A stretch of 64,000 nt of DNA from Pollutimonas harenae (GTDB lineage Bacteria > Pseudomonadota > Gammaproteobacteria > Burkholderiales > Burkholderiaceae_B): the NCBI RefSeq assembly GCF_004153685.1, contig NZ_SDQD01000001.1:1-64000 (forward strand), in the 5' to 3' direction. Under the pieces are notes generated by a model. The model was not told the DNA's origin. It ran no database searches and was given only the letters and a program-made list of their open reading frames with translations. Numbering within the stretch: position 1 is the stretch's first letter; each line of letters opens with the position of its first letter. The translations under genes and the position numbers were made by a program. This document shows positions 56,322-64,000 of the stretch, piece by piece.

Positions 56322-57154
56322 GCAGTTCCTTTCGTACTGTTCGGTAGGCTGGCATATCCACCCATGCTTTTTTCCACATTCCTGACCAGCTCGACCAAAC
56401 GCGGCCCAAGGTCGGTTTCAAGCTTGTCGCGGGCCAGCAAATAAGCGGGCCCACCGCAATTGAACGCCATCTGTTTCTCGCCGCGCATACCCAGCAAAGG
56501 GACACCCACGGCCCGAATCTCGGGCTGCCACTCTCCCAGTGCTATGCAAAACCCCGTGCTGTCATAGTCACGAAATGCCTTCTCCAGGTCCTTGCGAAGG
56601 CGTGACCAGTTCTCGGGGTCGGCATTGCGGATCTCGTCCATCACGCCGTCGCGTTCATCATCGGCCATGCCGCAGATCAAGGCCTTGCCCATGGACGTGG
56701 TGGCGATAGGAATGCGCGAGCCCACGTCCAGGCGCAAAGTCACGCGCGCGCTGCTACGGCAAGTTTCCACATAAATCATGCTAAGGCGATCGCGTACACC
56801 GATGGCAACGGACACGCGTGAATGTTCGGCCAGCTCTTGCATGGCAGGACGGGCCAGATTACGCACATCAAGATTGGCCAGCATGGAATAACCCAGACCC
56901 AGAACGCCCGAGGCCAACTGGTACTTGCCAAGATGCTCGGAAAATTCCAGGTAGCCCAACTTGCAAAGCGTATAGGTCAGGCGAGACACCGTGGGCTTGG
57001 GAAAACCGGTTTCTCGCGCCAGGTCGGCGTTGGTCAAGTACGCCTTGCCCGGCTGAAAGCAACGCAGCAGCTCCAGACCGCGTGCCAGTGCGTTAACGAA
57101 CTGTCTGTCTGTATTCTGGTCTTCTATTGAAATAGGATCCGCACTCTGCGTCAT
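56318..57154 (-). CDS. IclR-family regulator
   Basis: 278 aa. N-terminal winged helix (NALARGLELLRCFQPGKAYL, LARETGFPKPTVSRLTYTL) and IclR effector domain with the C-terminal AVGVPLLG segment. First gene of the operon, so it controls itself and the transport/CoA genes; a GTTCG-N5-CGAAC palindrome lies 105 bp upstream. Confidence 0.92.
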   Translation of the reverse strand: MTQSADPISIEDQNTDRQFVNALARGLELLRCFQPGKAYLTNADLARETGFPKPTVSRLTYTLCKLGYLEFSEHLGKYQLASGVLGLGYSMLANLDVRNLARPAMQELAEHSRVSVAIGVRDRLSMIYVETCRSSARVTLRLDVGSRIPIATTSMGKALICGMADDERDGVMDEIRNADPENWSRLRKDLEKAFRDYDSTGFCIALGEWQPEIRAVGVPLLGMRGEKQMAFNCGGPAYLLARDKLETDLGPRLVELVRNVEKSMGGYASLPNSTKGTA

Positions 57155-57258
57155 GTTTGCTGCCTCCTGCCGCGACCCTGCGCCATGGGGAAAGACTGGC
57201 CTTGCGACAAGATAATTCTTTCACGACAAAAACAATGGGGTCAAATATTTCGAAACAG

Positions 57259-57277
57259 TGGTTCGCTATGCGAACCA
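57259..57277. promoter_or_regulatory. IclR-type operator palindrome
   Basis: TGGTTCGC-TAT-GCGAACCA, perfect 8-bp arms. It resembles the GTTCGATAATCGCAC-type boxes of PcaR/PcaU/PobR (IclR family), located upstream of iclR. Confidence 0.6.
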
Positions 57278-57351
57278 TGCTGGCACCCACCCCAAGGCTG
57301 GAAGATTTTCGACGATGGCGAGTTACATACAGCTGCGACCATTAACCGCAA

Positions 57352-58473
57352 TTAAATCCGGCGCAGATGGTTATCCCAAGACAGATCGGTCGTGGGCTTT
57401 CTCAGCATATGTTGGTCACCCAGAATCCCAGTCATCACCAAAGCGCCCTGGCCACTGCTTATCACAAAGCCCTCTTGCGAGGCGGCAGCCACTCCGCAGC
57501 CATCAAATATTTCGCTGCTTCCCAGACAACGCCCGCTCGATGCATCCCAAAACACGACGCGTCCCCCTACCGGACTGGATGTTGCCACGATAGTGCCTGT
57601 TGAATCCGTAGCCAGCGAACCAACGTAATTCTTCATGCCACGCAAGGTCTCGTCCGGCCCGACAAAAAGTTCGGGTTGCCGGCCGCGACGATGACGACCA
57701 ACAAGGGCCGGCCGCCGCGCATCGGTCGCCATGTACTGACAGCCGAACCAGACGGCGCCCGCCGCGTCTACGGCCAGGTGTCGAATCGATGATCGATGCA
57801 AGTCGGGTGCAAGGAACACTTGCTCTAACAGATCGCCGGTGTAGACATCGATATACGCGAGCGATGGCAGCATGTCGTCGGGATTAAGCTGCAATTTGCC
57901 GTAATCAGGGTGCGTAAGAATACCGCCGTTGGCCACGCAAAGCGTGCGTCCATCGGGCATCAGCACCACTTCGTGCGGTCCTACCCCAGCTGTAGAGAAC
58001 TCGCCCATACGACGATAGTCGCCCCCGGGGCTCGCATCGTAAACCCCCAGCACGCCACGACCAGCCTCAAAGTCATTCTCGGTAGCCACCATAAGCTTGC
58101 CGTCGGGCGTATAAACACCGTGCCCAAAGAAATGGCGACCCGCTGCCACCGACAGCGCTTGCGGCGCGTGATGTCCTGCCAAATCGAAAGCGATGGCAAA
58201 GAACCCTGGTTGCCGGCCAAAGGCTACCGCGCGGCCGCGAGCCGAATCGATGGCGAAACTATGGCCTCGGTCAGGCATGGGCACCACCAATTGATCGCGC
58301 CCACGCTCGTCAAACACAGCTGCCTCGAAATGATTGCCATTTTTTCTTGCGGCCAGATAAAGGACGTCGTCACCAACGACTTCGCCTTGCCGCGAAACTG
58401 CCAACCCAGGCCACGCACCGCAAGCTGCCAAAAGTGCCAGGAAATTGCGGCGATCAATCTCCATCGAGGGCAT
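57352..58473 (-). CDS. DUF1513 beta-propeller, iron-operon protein
   Basis: 373 aa. N-terminus MEIDRRNFLALLAACGA is Tat-like; then propeller strands (GVYDASPGGDYRRMGEFSTAG, GPHEVVLMPDGRTLCVANGG). DUF1513 proteins regularly follow imelysin and di-haem oxidoreductase genes in iron-uptake operons. Overlaps the imelysin gene upstream by 20 bp. Confidence 0.87.
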   Translation of the reverse strand: MPSMEIDRRNFLALLAACGAWPGLAVSRQGEVVGDDVLYLAARKNGNHFEAAVFDERGRDQLVVPMPDRGHSFAIDSARGRAVAFGRQPGFFAIAFDLAGHHAPQALSVAAGRHFFGHGVYTPDGKLMVATENDFEAGRGVLGVYDASPGGDYRRMGEFSTAGVGPHEVVLMPDGRTLCVANGGILTHPDYGKLQLNPDDMLPSLAYIDVYTGDLLEQVFLAPDLHRSSIRHLAVDAAGAVWFGCQYMATDARRPALVGRHRRGRQPELFVGPDETLRGMKNYVGSLATDSTGTIVATSSPVGGRVVFWDASSGRCLGSSEIFDGCGVAAASQEGFVISSGQGALVMTGILGDQHMLRKPTTDLSWDNHLRRI

Positions 58474-59566
58474 TAAAGCCTATCCTTACTCCCAAGGCGG
58501 GGGCTACATTTTCGTCAACCAGGCCTTTGGCATTTTTAATCATTAACGCAGCCAGCTTGAACTGGCGATACGTTTCTTCTGAGCTGGCTACCTGTTTAAT
58601 ATCTGCATTGACACTATTGAAGTTATCGCGCACCCGGATCAGCTCGTCCGTCGTACTAGCCTGCACCCAGGCGTCGTCAGCCTTGTACTGATAGCCGCCC
58701 GCCTGGTAGAAGCGCAGCATTCCATCCACCCCTGCCGCCATTGATGGCGCCGTCAGACCACTGCGCCAGAATGGGGCGCGCTGATACTTGGCGCGGCTGA
58801 TGTCATCTCCGAGCATCGGGAGCAGCTTGACGTCGCGGGCGAACTGCAAGCCGCTGGAAAGCGCCTTGATGGCTTCATGGGCAATTTCGTCAGTGCTGCG
58901 ATAAAGCGAATTTTCTGGCGACGGCTGCGAAAATTTTTGTGCATAATCGCCCCCTTTACCCCAGGCGGAACCAAGCTCTGATCCGATCGCGACAAGATTT
59001 TCGCTAATGGAAACGGCGTAAGCACACTCGGACGAAAAGGAGTCGCCGCCTTGGCTGGCGAGTAAACCGCTATCGCGATAAAGGGTGTACTCAAGCGCCG
59101 GCAGCCCCTGCACCGCGACACTATGCTTGGATAAGGCCTGCGCGGCCGGTACGCCTGCCGGGTCGGCTAACAGTTTTTTGACTTGCCGTGAGGTCCGCCC
59201 TCGCGGATCCGGCCAAAAATAAACGCGTTCGAATCGGTGCTCGGCTATCAAAGGCCCAAACCGTAAAAACTCTATGCCAGACCAGGCCATCACCACATTC
59301 TTGAACTTGTCTTTGATTTCTTGAGCGCCCTGCTCTGTCGGTGATGAGCACCACGCCTGAAGGCCAGTATGAAGCTGACCGGCCGATCGATGAAAACTTT
59401 GCATGGCGGGCGCTATATAACCCTGCGCCAAGCGGCTGCCAAGATCTGCCGGCAGCTCGCCCGCACGGGCGATACCTGCCGCCAGTAAAAATCCGATTCC
59501 AAGCGTTGTAAAGCGCCAGGCAGCGCCGTGCATGCGCCCAATGGAATTCTTTGTATAGTCAGGCAT
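58454..59566 (-). CDS. Imelysin-family periplasmic protein (second copy)
   Basis: 370 aa with signal segment (FLLAAGIARA-GEL). Imelysin/IrpA-like helical domain: the usual GxHxxE motif is represented by WSGIEFLRFG, and PALEYTLYRD lies in the second half. Probably a periplasmic iron-related protein. Confidence 0.85.
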   Translation of the reverse strand: MPDYTKNSIGRMHGAAWRFTTLGIGFLLAAGIARAGELPADLGSRLAQGYIAPAMQSFHRSAGQLHTGLQAWCSSPTEQGAQEIKDKFKNVVMAWSGIEFLRFGPLIAEHRFERVYFWPDPRGRTSRQVKKLLADPAGVPAAQALSKHSVAVQGLPALEYTLYRDSGLLASQGGDSFSSECAYAVSISENLVAIGSELGSAWGKGGDYAQKFSQPSPENSLYRSTDEIAHEAIKALSSGLQFARDVKLLPMLGDDISRAKYQRAPFWRSGLTAPSMAAGVDGMLRFYQAGGYQYKADDAWVQASTTDELIRVRDNFNSVNADIKQVASSEETYRQFKLAALMIKNAKGLVDENVAPALGVRIGFNALDGD

Positions 59567-59604
59567 CGAGCTGTCCCTTCCGTATGAAACTGCAGGTATG
59601 GAAT

Positions 59605-61113
59605 CTATAAGGACTCAAGGAAGCGAATTAGATCAGCACGCTCTTGAGGTGTCATCGCCACGACACGATCACGTGCCGCCTGCGCTTCGCCGCCATGCCA
59701 CAGCACGGCTTCCAGTAAAGTCCGTGCACGCCCATCGTGCAACCAGGTCGCATCCGGATTAACCGTTTTGGTTAGCCCGATTCCCCACAGTGGCGGCGTA
59801 CGCCACTCGCGCCCACTCGCATCGCCTTCTTCCTGCCCATCGGCTAAGCCCGAGCCCATGTCGTGCAACAGTAAATCGGTGTAAGGCCAGATAAGCTGAA
59901 AGCGATGTTCAGGCCGCGAAGCATCGCGCCGCGTGACGTATTTAGGTACATGACACGCAATGCAGTTTGATTCGTAGAACTGCTTTTTACCTGCCAACAC
60001 GCGCGCATCATCAACATCGCGCCGCTGCGGCAGTGCCAGGTTTTGCGAATACATCGTCACAAAATCCATTAAACGCGCAGGCACTTCATGTTCGCCTAGG
60101 TTCTCTTGAGCGCCGTTGGGCATGAGAAAGCAGGCCTGCTGTGCGGCAGTGCAATCGCCATAATGGCTCGGGAATAAGGGTGTAGATAAGCCCATATCGC
60201 CTGAAAACGCAGCGGAAGCCTGATGTTCGACATCGGGCTGGCCGGCCTTCCAGTTAAACCGTCCCAGCACCTTTTCTCCGGTTTCCTTATCGCGCACCCA
60301 GTTGGCACGACCCGACACGCCTTTAGCAATGCCGCGGTCAATATTGGCCAATATGTCATTCTGATGGATGGCCTCAAGCAGGCCCAGACCCAACATGGGC
60401 GGCGCCAGCCTGGGAGACAGCCGAAGCTCGGGATGCAGCGGCCCATAACCCAGATTTTCAATGCTATAGGCCGGACTCATTAAATAGGCCATTTCGCCGC
60501 CATTCAGCGAGACGGGGATTTCAGTGTAATCAATTTTGATTTGGCCCTCGGCCGGCAGCCCGGCCACGGCAAACGGCTGTAGCTGGTGCCCATAGATCGG
60601 GTCCGGCAACGACACTACTTCACCTCGATCCAGTCGGGCGCGGGCATCATCGTTGCTGCTCGGCAAGGAAAGACGCACCAGTAAAGATACTGCATCGCTA
60701 CGATCTATGGACTCAAAGCCGGGCACGGATCCACGACCGTCTTTCACGTGACATCCCTGACAAGAACGAGCGTTGAACAACGGCCCCAGGCCGTCGGAAG
60801 CCTGGGTTGAGGCCGGTGACGATACCCAGTCTTTACGAAACAGACCGTTGCCCACCATAAACTCTTGACGCGCCTCGAACGTCAGGTTGGCGGCAGGGTG
60901 TGAAAAAATGTCGGGATTGATCCGTTTTTTTACGGTACCCGCCCCACCCTGCATGATCTCGAAGGCTTCGGGTTGCGAGAAGTCGCTTGTAGGCTGAGTA
61001 ATGGCCGCGACTCGTTCAAGGTCTTGCGGATTCAGGTCGGCACGCTGCGTTACCGAACCGGCTGACGCCTCTAGCGCCAGCCCCAGTAAAAGCAGGCCAA
61101 TAGCTTGTTGCAT
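59605..61113 (-). CDS. Di-haem oxidoreductase (DHOR) family protein
   Basis: 502 aa with signal peptide. Two c-type haem motifs: CQGCH (about 118) and CIACH (about 390). Further ligands likely in PLWGIGLTKTVNPD and LHDGRARTLLEAVLWHGGEA, typical of the family. Probably oxidises or reduces iron or a thiol in the periplasm together with the two imelysins. Confidence 0.9.
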   Translation of the reverse strand: MQQAIGLLLLGLALEASAGSVTQRADLNPQDLERVAAITQPTSDFSQPEAFEIMQGGAGTVKKRINPDIFSHPAANLTFEARQEFMVGNGLFRKDWVSSPASTQASDGLGPLFNARSCQGCHVKDGRGSVPGFESIDRSDAVSLLVRLSLPSSNDDARARLDRGEVVSLPDPIYGHQLQPFAVAGLPAEGQIKIDYTEIPVSLNGGEMAYLMSPAYSIENLGYGPLHPELRLSPRLAPPMLGLGLLEAIHQNDILANIDRGIAKGVSGRANWVRDKETGEKVLGRFNWKAGQPDVEHQASAAFSGDMGLSTPLFPSHYGDCTAAQQACFLMPNGAQENLGEHEVPARLMDFVTMYSQNLALPQRRDVDDARVLAGKKQFYESNCIACHVPKYVTRRDASRPEHRFQLIWPYTDLLLHDMGSGLADGQEEGDASGREWRTPPLWGIGLTKTVNPDATWLHDGRARTLLEAVLWHGGEAQAARDRVVAMTPQERADLIRFLESL

Positions 61114-61122
61114 AGATAAGTC

Positions 61123-62439
61123 TTACTGAAATACTGCACCAGCATTATCAAGGCTATCGGAGCCTTCGATTTGCACCTCACCCAGCTCGAGCACAGCAAT
61201 GACACGCTCGAAACTACGTGTCTGAGCGACCAGGCTGTCAATCACCGCCTGAATAATCGCATTACCTTTCTCGTTGCCTTGCGCAATCATCTGGTCATAG
61301 GTTTCGACAGTTTCCGCATGTTCTTTCATGGCTTGCATGGCCTTGAGTGTCGTGTCCAGTTTGGCCAGTACTTCTTCATTAAGCCTGGCGTCACGCTCTT
61401 TGACCAGATTTGCCAGGCTCTCGCCTTTGACCACGGTGCCATCAACGCGCTTGTATTGCCCTGTGTAGACATTCATCATGCCGACTTGATCGTACAGATG
61501 AGAGTTATGTGTATTGTCGGAAAAACAATCGTGTTCTTCTTCAGGATCGTGCAGCATCAGGCCGAGCTTGATGCGTTCGCCCGCCAGTTCGCCGTACGAC
61601 AAACTGCCCAGCCCTGTCAGCATGGCGACCAGCCCTGCTTTTGGATCGTCCTCGACAGCAGCGCGCGCCTCGCCCTTCACTGCCCAGTTATCCACCATTT
61701 CAGTCAAATCGCTGACCAGCAAATCGGTGGCGGCCTTTAGGTACTGACCTCGACGCTCGCAATGCCCACCCGTGCAATTGGCCACGTCAAAATCCGTATG
61801 AGGACGATTGCCCGCATGACGCTCTTGCGGTGTACCCGTCCGGCCCTCTGGCGCCGGACCCGTGCCATTCAAATCCTGGCCCCACAGCAGAAACTCGACC
61901 GCATGGTAGCCTGTTGCGACGTTGGCTTCGTTGCCATCCGCCTCATGCAAGACCTCGCGCAGCAGTGTTGGCGTAATGTGACTGACATCCACCGCCTTGC
62001 CTCCCACACTGATCTTGTCATTGGCAATTACATTCACCACATAGTACGCATTGACGTCGGAATTAGTTCCGTATGAGGCATCGACGTAATCGATCATGCC
62101 TTCATCCAGTGGCCAGGCATTAACCCGACCTTCCCAGTCGTCGACAATGGGGTTGCCAAATCGGAACGCTTCAGTTTGCTGATAAGGCACGCGCGCCTCA
62201 AGCCAGGCGACCCGCGCCGCTTTAAGCGTATCGGCACCAGGTTTGGCCAACAAGGTATTCACGGCAGATTGAAGCAGCTTCGCCGAAGACAAGGCATCTT
62301 CGTATTCCGCCAACGCCAGGTCGGCGTAGTTTGTGACCACGGCCTTGGGCGTTGTGGTCGCGTAGGCGGTGGAACCCAAGGCAAACGAAAGAACTGCTCC
62401 AACAAACAAGCCACGCATAGAAATTTCCCAGGGCTGCAC
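61123..62439 (-). CDS. Imelysin/ICMP-type iron-regulated protein (first copy)
   Basis: 438 aa with signal peptide (GSTAYA-TTT). The GxHxxE motif is intact in GYHAVEFLLWGQDLNG, with two helical-bundle halves. First gene of the imelysin-DHOR-imelysin-DUF1513 operon, 115 bp downstream of a Fur-like box. Likely binds iron or haem in the periplasm. Confidence 0.9.
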   Translation of the reverse strand: MQPWEISMRGLFVGAVLSFALGSTAYATTTPKAVVTNYADLALAEYEDALSSAKLLQSAVNTLLAKPGADTLKAARVAWLEARVPYQQTEAFRFGNPIVDDWEGRVNAWPLDEGMIDYVDASYGTNSDVNAYYVVNVIANDKISVGGKAVDVSHITPTLLREVLHEADGNEANVATGYHAVEFLLWGQDLNGTGPAPEGRTGTPQERHAGNRPHTDFDVANCTGGHCERRGQYLKAATDLLVSDLTEMVDNWAVKGEARAAVEDDPKAGLVAMLTGLGSLSYGELAGERIKLGLMLHDPEEEHDCFSDNTHNSHLYDQVGMMNVYTGQYKRVDGTVVKGESLANLVKERDARLNEEVLAKLDTTLKAMQAMKEHAETVETYDQMIAQGNEKGNAIIQAVIDSLVAQTRSFERVIAVLELGEVQIEGSDSLDNAGAVFQ

Positions 62440-62553
62440 CCAGCCCTAAAAGTGATAAGTTAAAAATACCGTAAGCCTAATGTTCAATGGGCCTGACCGC
62501 ACGTGTCACACCACCCGCATCGCGCGGATAGCAAACCTGAACCAAGGCTGATT

Positions 62554-62572
62554 GATATTGAGAATCATCCGC
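62554..62572. promoter_or_regulatory. Fur-like box
   Basis: GATATTGAGAATCATCCGC matches 14 of 19 positions of the Fur consensus GATAATGATAATCATTATC. It lies between the receptor gene and the imelysin operon. Confidence 0.55.
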
Positions 62573-62657
62573 ATTCTTGCATGGAAAAACGCGTGAAGTC
62601 AATACTAAATCTACGCCCGTCCATCGGCCCCTGCAAACTGTTTCTGCTGTGGTGTTG

Positions 62658-64000
62658 CTAGAACCTGTAAGTCGCGCTGGCCACGATGGAGCGGCGCGAA
62701 CCGTACCAGCAGTCGCCACGGCCCAGGCACGTGCTGACATAGGTCTCGTCCGACAGATTGTTGATATTCAGCGCATAGCGCCACGATGGCGTCTCGTAGG
62801 CCAGCATGGTGTCGACCAACGTGACGCTGGGCGTACGCGGTGCGGCGCCGTCCTGGAAACCACCCAGCCAGCGGACGCCGGCGCCAACTGAAAGCCCGGT
62901 GACGTTGCCGATGGCAAAGCGATATTTGCCCCACAACGAGGCCTGGTGCTTGGGCAAGCCTTCCAACTGATCGTCCAGATCAATGTAGCTGTAGTTGGCG
63001 ATCAGGTCGAACTGCCGGCCAATTGCAGTCTTGAGCTCGAGTTCGATGCCGCGGTTGCGGGTCTTGCCGATCTGCGCCTGTTCCGTCGGGTCGTTGGGAT
63101 CCGCAACCAGTCGATTTTCTTCATGCAGTGTGTAAGCGGCCGCGTTGACTACCAGGTCACCATCGGCGGACTCATACTTGACTCCCGCTTCCAGTTGCTT
63201 GCCGCGTATGGGTACGAATGATGTGCCGGATGCATCGCGGCCCAGTACGGGGGTGAACGATTCACTATAGCTGAGATAGGGGGAGAAGCCGTTGTCGGCT
63301 GTGTACATGACGCCCAGGCGCTTGGACGTGGCCTGGCTGACTTGGTCTTCTCCGCCCTCGACGATATTCTTGGAACGATCCCGCCGCAGCCCGGCCACTG
63401 CAATCCAATTGCCGTAGCGCAGCTGATCCTGCAGATAGACTCCCATATCGCGCTGACGCACCGTTGGTTTATGGTCGTTGAACGCGGGCGGCGTATAAGC
63501 CGGGTAGATCGGGTTAAAGGCATCGATCAGCGGCACAGTATCGTACGATTCAAACGCAGCTACCTTGTCTTCCTTGGAGTAGGTTACATCGAAGCCGACC
63601 AGCATCTGGTGTTCGATCGACCCGGTATCGAATGTGCCCTCCAGATGCTGGTCCGCCGAGGCCATCTTGACTGTGGTAATCGTGCCGTCCGCATAACGGC
63701 TAAGCAGACGCTTGTTAATGGGATCTGCCGGCCAGCCATCGGCACCGCTGAACGCGTTGGCGTAGAGGCTGCGGTAGTCGACCTCATTGTGGGACCAGCG
63801 TGTATTTTGGCGCACCGTCCAGTTGTCGTTAAACGCGTGCTCGAAGCTCCATCCAATAGCACGCCGGCTCGAGTTGTAGCGATCCCAGTCGGGGTCTCCG
63901 ATAAAGGTGTCAGTGGGGATCTGACCATTTGGGTTGGGCAGAGCTACGCCTTCCCAGGGGAAGAACTGCGCCGTCGATCCGGATTTGTCTTCTTGCAGCA
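62658..64000 (-). CDS. TonB-dependent siderophore receptor, partial (N-terminus beyond window)
   Basis: 447 residues of the beta-barrel are visible and the frame runs open to the window edge. Segments GDPDWDRYNSSRRAIGWSFE, QRDMGVYLQDQLRYGNW, SFTPVLGRDASGTSFVPIRG and KQLEAGVKYE are typical of FhuA/FoxA-type ferrisiderophore receptors. The protein ends in ATYRF with the terminal Phe of outer-membrane proteins. The iron operon downstream supports the function. Confidence 0.9.
   Translation of the reverse strand, partial: LQEDKSGSTAQFFPWEGVALPNPNGQIPTDTFIGDPDWDRYNSSRRAIGWSFEHAFNDNWTVRQNTRWSHNEVDYRSLYANAFSGADGWPADPINKRLLSRYADGTITTVKMASADQHLEGTFDTGSIEHQMLVGFDVTYSKEDKVAAFESYDTVPLIDAFNPIYPAYTPPAFNDHKPTVRQRDMGVYLQDQLRYGNWIAVAGLRRDRSKNIVEGGEDQVSQATSKRLGVMYTADNGFSPYLSYSESFTPVLGRDASGTSFVPIRGKQLEAGVKYESADGDLVVNAAAYTLHEENRLVADPNDPTEQAQIGKTRNRGIELELKTAIGRQFDLIANYSYIDLDDQLEGLPKHQASLWGKYRFAIGNVTGLSVGAGVRWLGGFQDGAAPRTPSVTLVDTMLAYETPSWRYALNINNLSDETYVSTCLGRGDCWYGSRRSIVASATYRF

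Noticed and set aside
1-64000. CRISPR array, complete tRNA or rRNA, intact transposase
   Set aside because: No regular spaced repeats, no full cloverleaf sequence and no DDE or Tyr/Ser recombinase frame were found by reading.

Overview
The window looks like a chromosome segment of a Burkholderiales betaproteobacterium, most likely Alcaligenaceae (Achromobacter/Bordetella/Pusillimonas-like). This is inferred from gene content: a DUF4148 protein, a LivKHMGF transporter linked to acyl-CoA genes, LysR-regulated oxidoreductases, and moderately GC-rich coding sequence. No rRNA, complete tRNA, CRISPR array or intact transposase was found. Almost all of the sequence is accessory metabolism, stress response, metal handling and eroded mobile DNA.

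Layout. 0.1-7.5 kb (minus): an ABC-F ATPase, a DedA protein and a tripartite drug efflux operon (NodT-type outer membrane lipoprotein, DHA2 MFS pump, HlyD adaptor). 7.7-17.8 kb: an ECF41 sigma-factor cluster. It holds two SigJ-like sigma factors, an AhpD-like decarboxylase, an MBL hydrolase, a cupin, a LysR regulator, an NmrA-like reductase, an Ohr peroxidase, an SDR, two paralogous alpha/beta hydrolases and a TetR repressor with two matching operators. 18-19 kb: a DUF4148 protein and a broken SRAP gene cut by a 134-bp repeat that also occurs at 2.3 kb. 19-25.4 kb: a copper module (two-component system, CopA, CopB, cupredoxin, cytochrome c) with two cop boxes. 25.7-31.85 kb: a decayed defence/mobile island (Fic protein, degenerate MNT-HEPN pair, EVE-HNH nuclease, MazG-like protein, truncated DUF2075 ATPase fused by deletion to the tail of another gene). 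It ends at a 3' fragment of a tRNA-Leu(CAA) gene, which marks an integration boundary.

32.4-35.9 kb (minus): an operon of a stand-alone HMA metallochaperone, a P1B-type ATPase, a Crp/Fnr regulator and an ICMT-like methyltransferase, with an FNR-type box upstream. 36-41.9 kb (minus): periplasmic redox genes (Yellow/MRJP-like propeller, molybdopterin oxidoreductase with its cytochrome b, an OB-like secreted protein), then an ABM monooxygenase, a HbpS-like protein and an MDR oxidoreductase divergent from a LysR gene. 43-45.4 kb: TetR, EamA exporter and esterase, with paired operators. 45.5-49 kb: a partly destroyed, duplicated HxlR regulon.

49.2-57.2 kb (minus): one tightly overlapping operon, IclR - acyl-CoA dehydrogenase - acyl-CoA synthetase - LivK-LivH-LivM-LivG-LivF, which looks like uptake, CoA activation and oxidation of one carboxylate, with an IclR-type palindrome upstream. 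57.3-64 kb (minus): iron genes, comprising a TonB receptor (cut by the window edge), imelysin, di-haem oxidoreductase, a second imelysin and a DUF1513 propeller, with a Fur-like box before the imelysin operon.

The most informative signals are regulatory. The HxlR double operator is kept at two loci although one HxlR gene has been deleted. The ECF41 cluster has one sigma factor without the usual regulatory motif and a candidate ECF41 promoter that would give a leaderless LysR mRNA. The tRNA-Leu scar shows that the island lies to its left.
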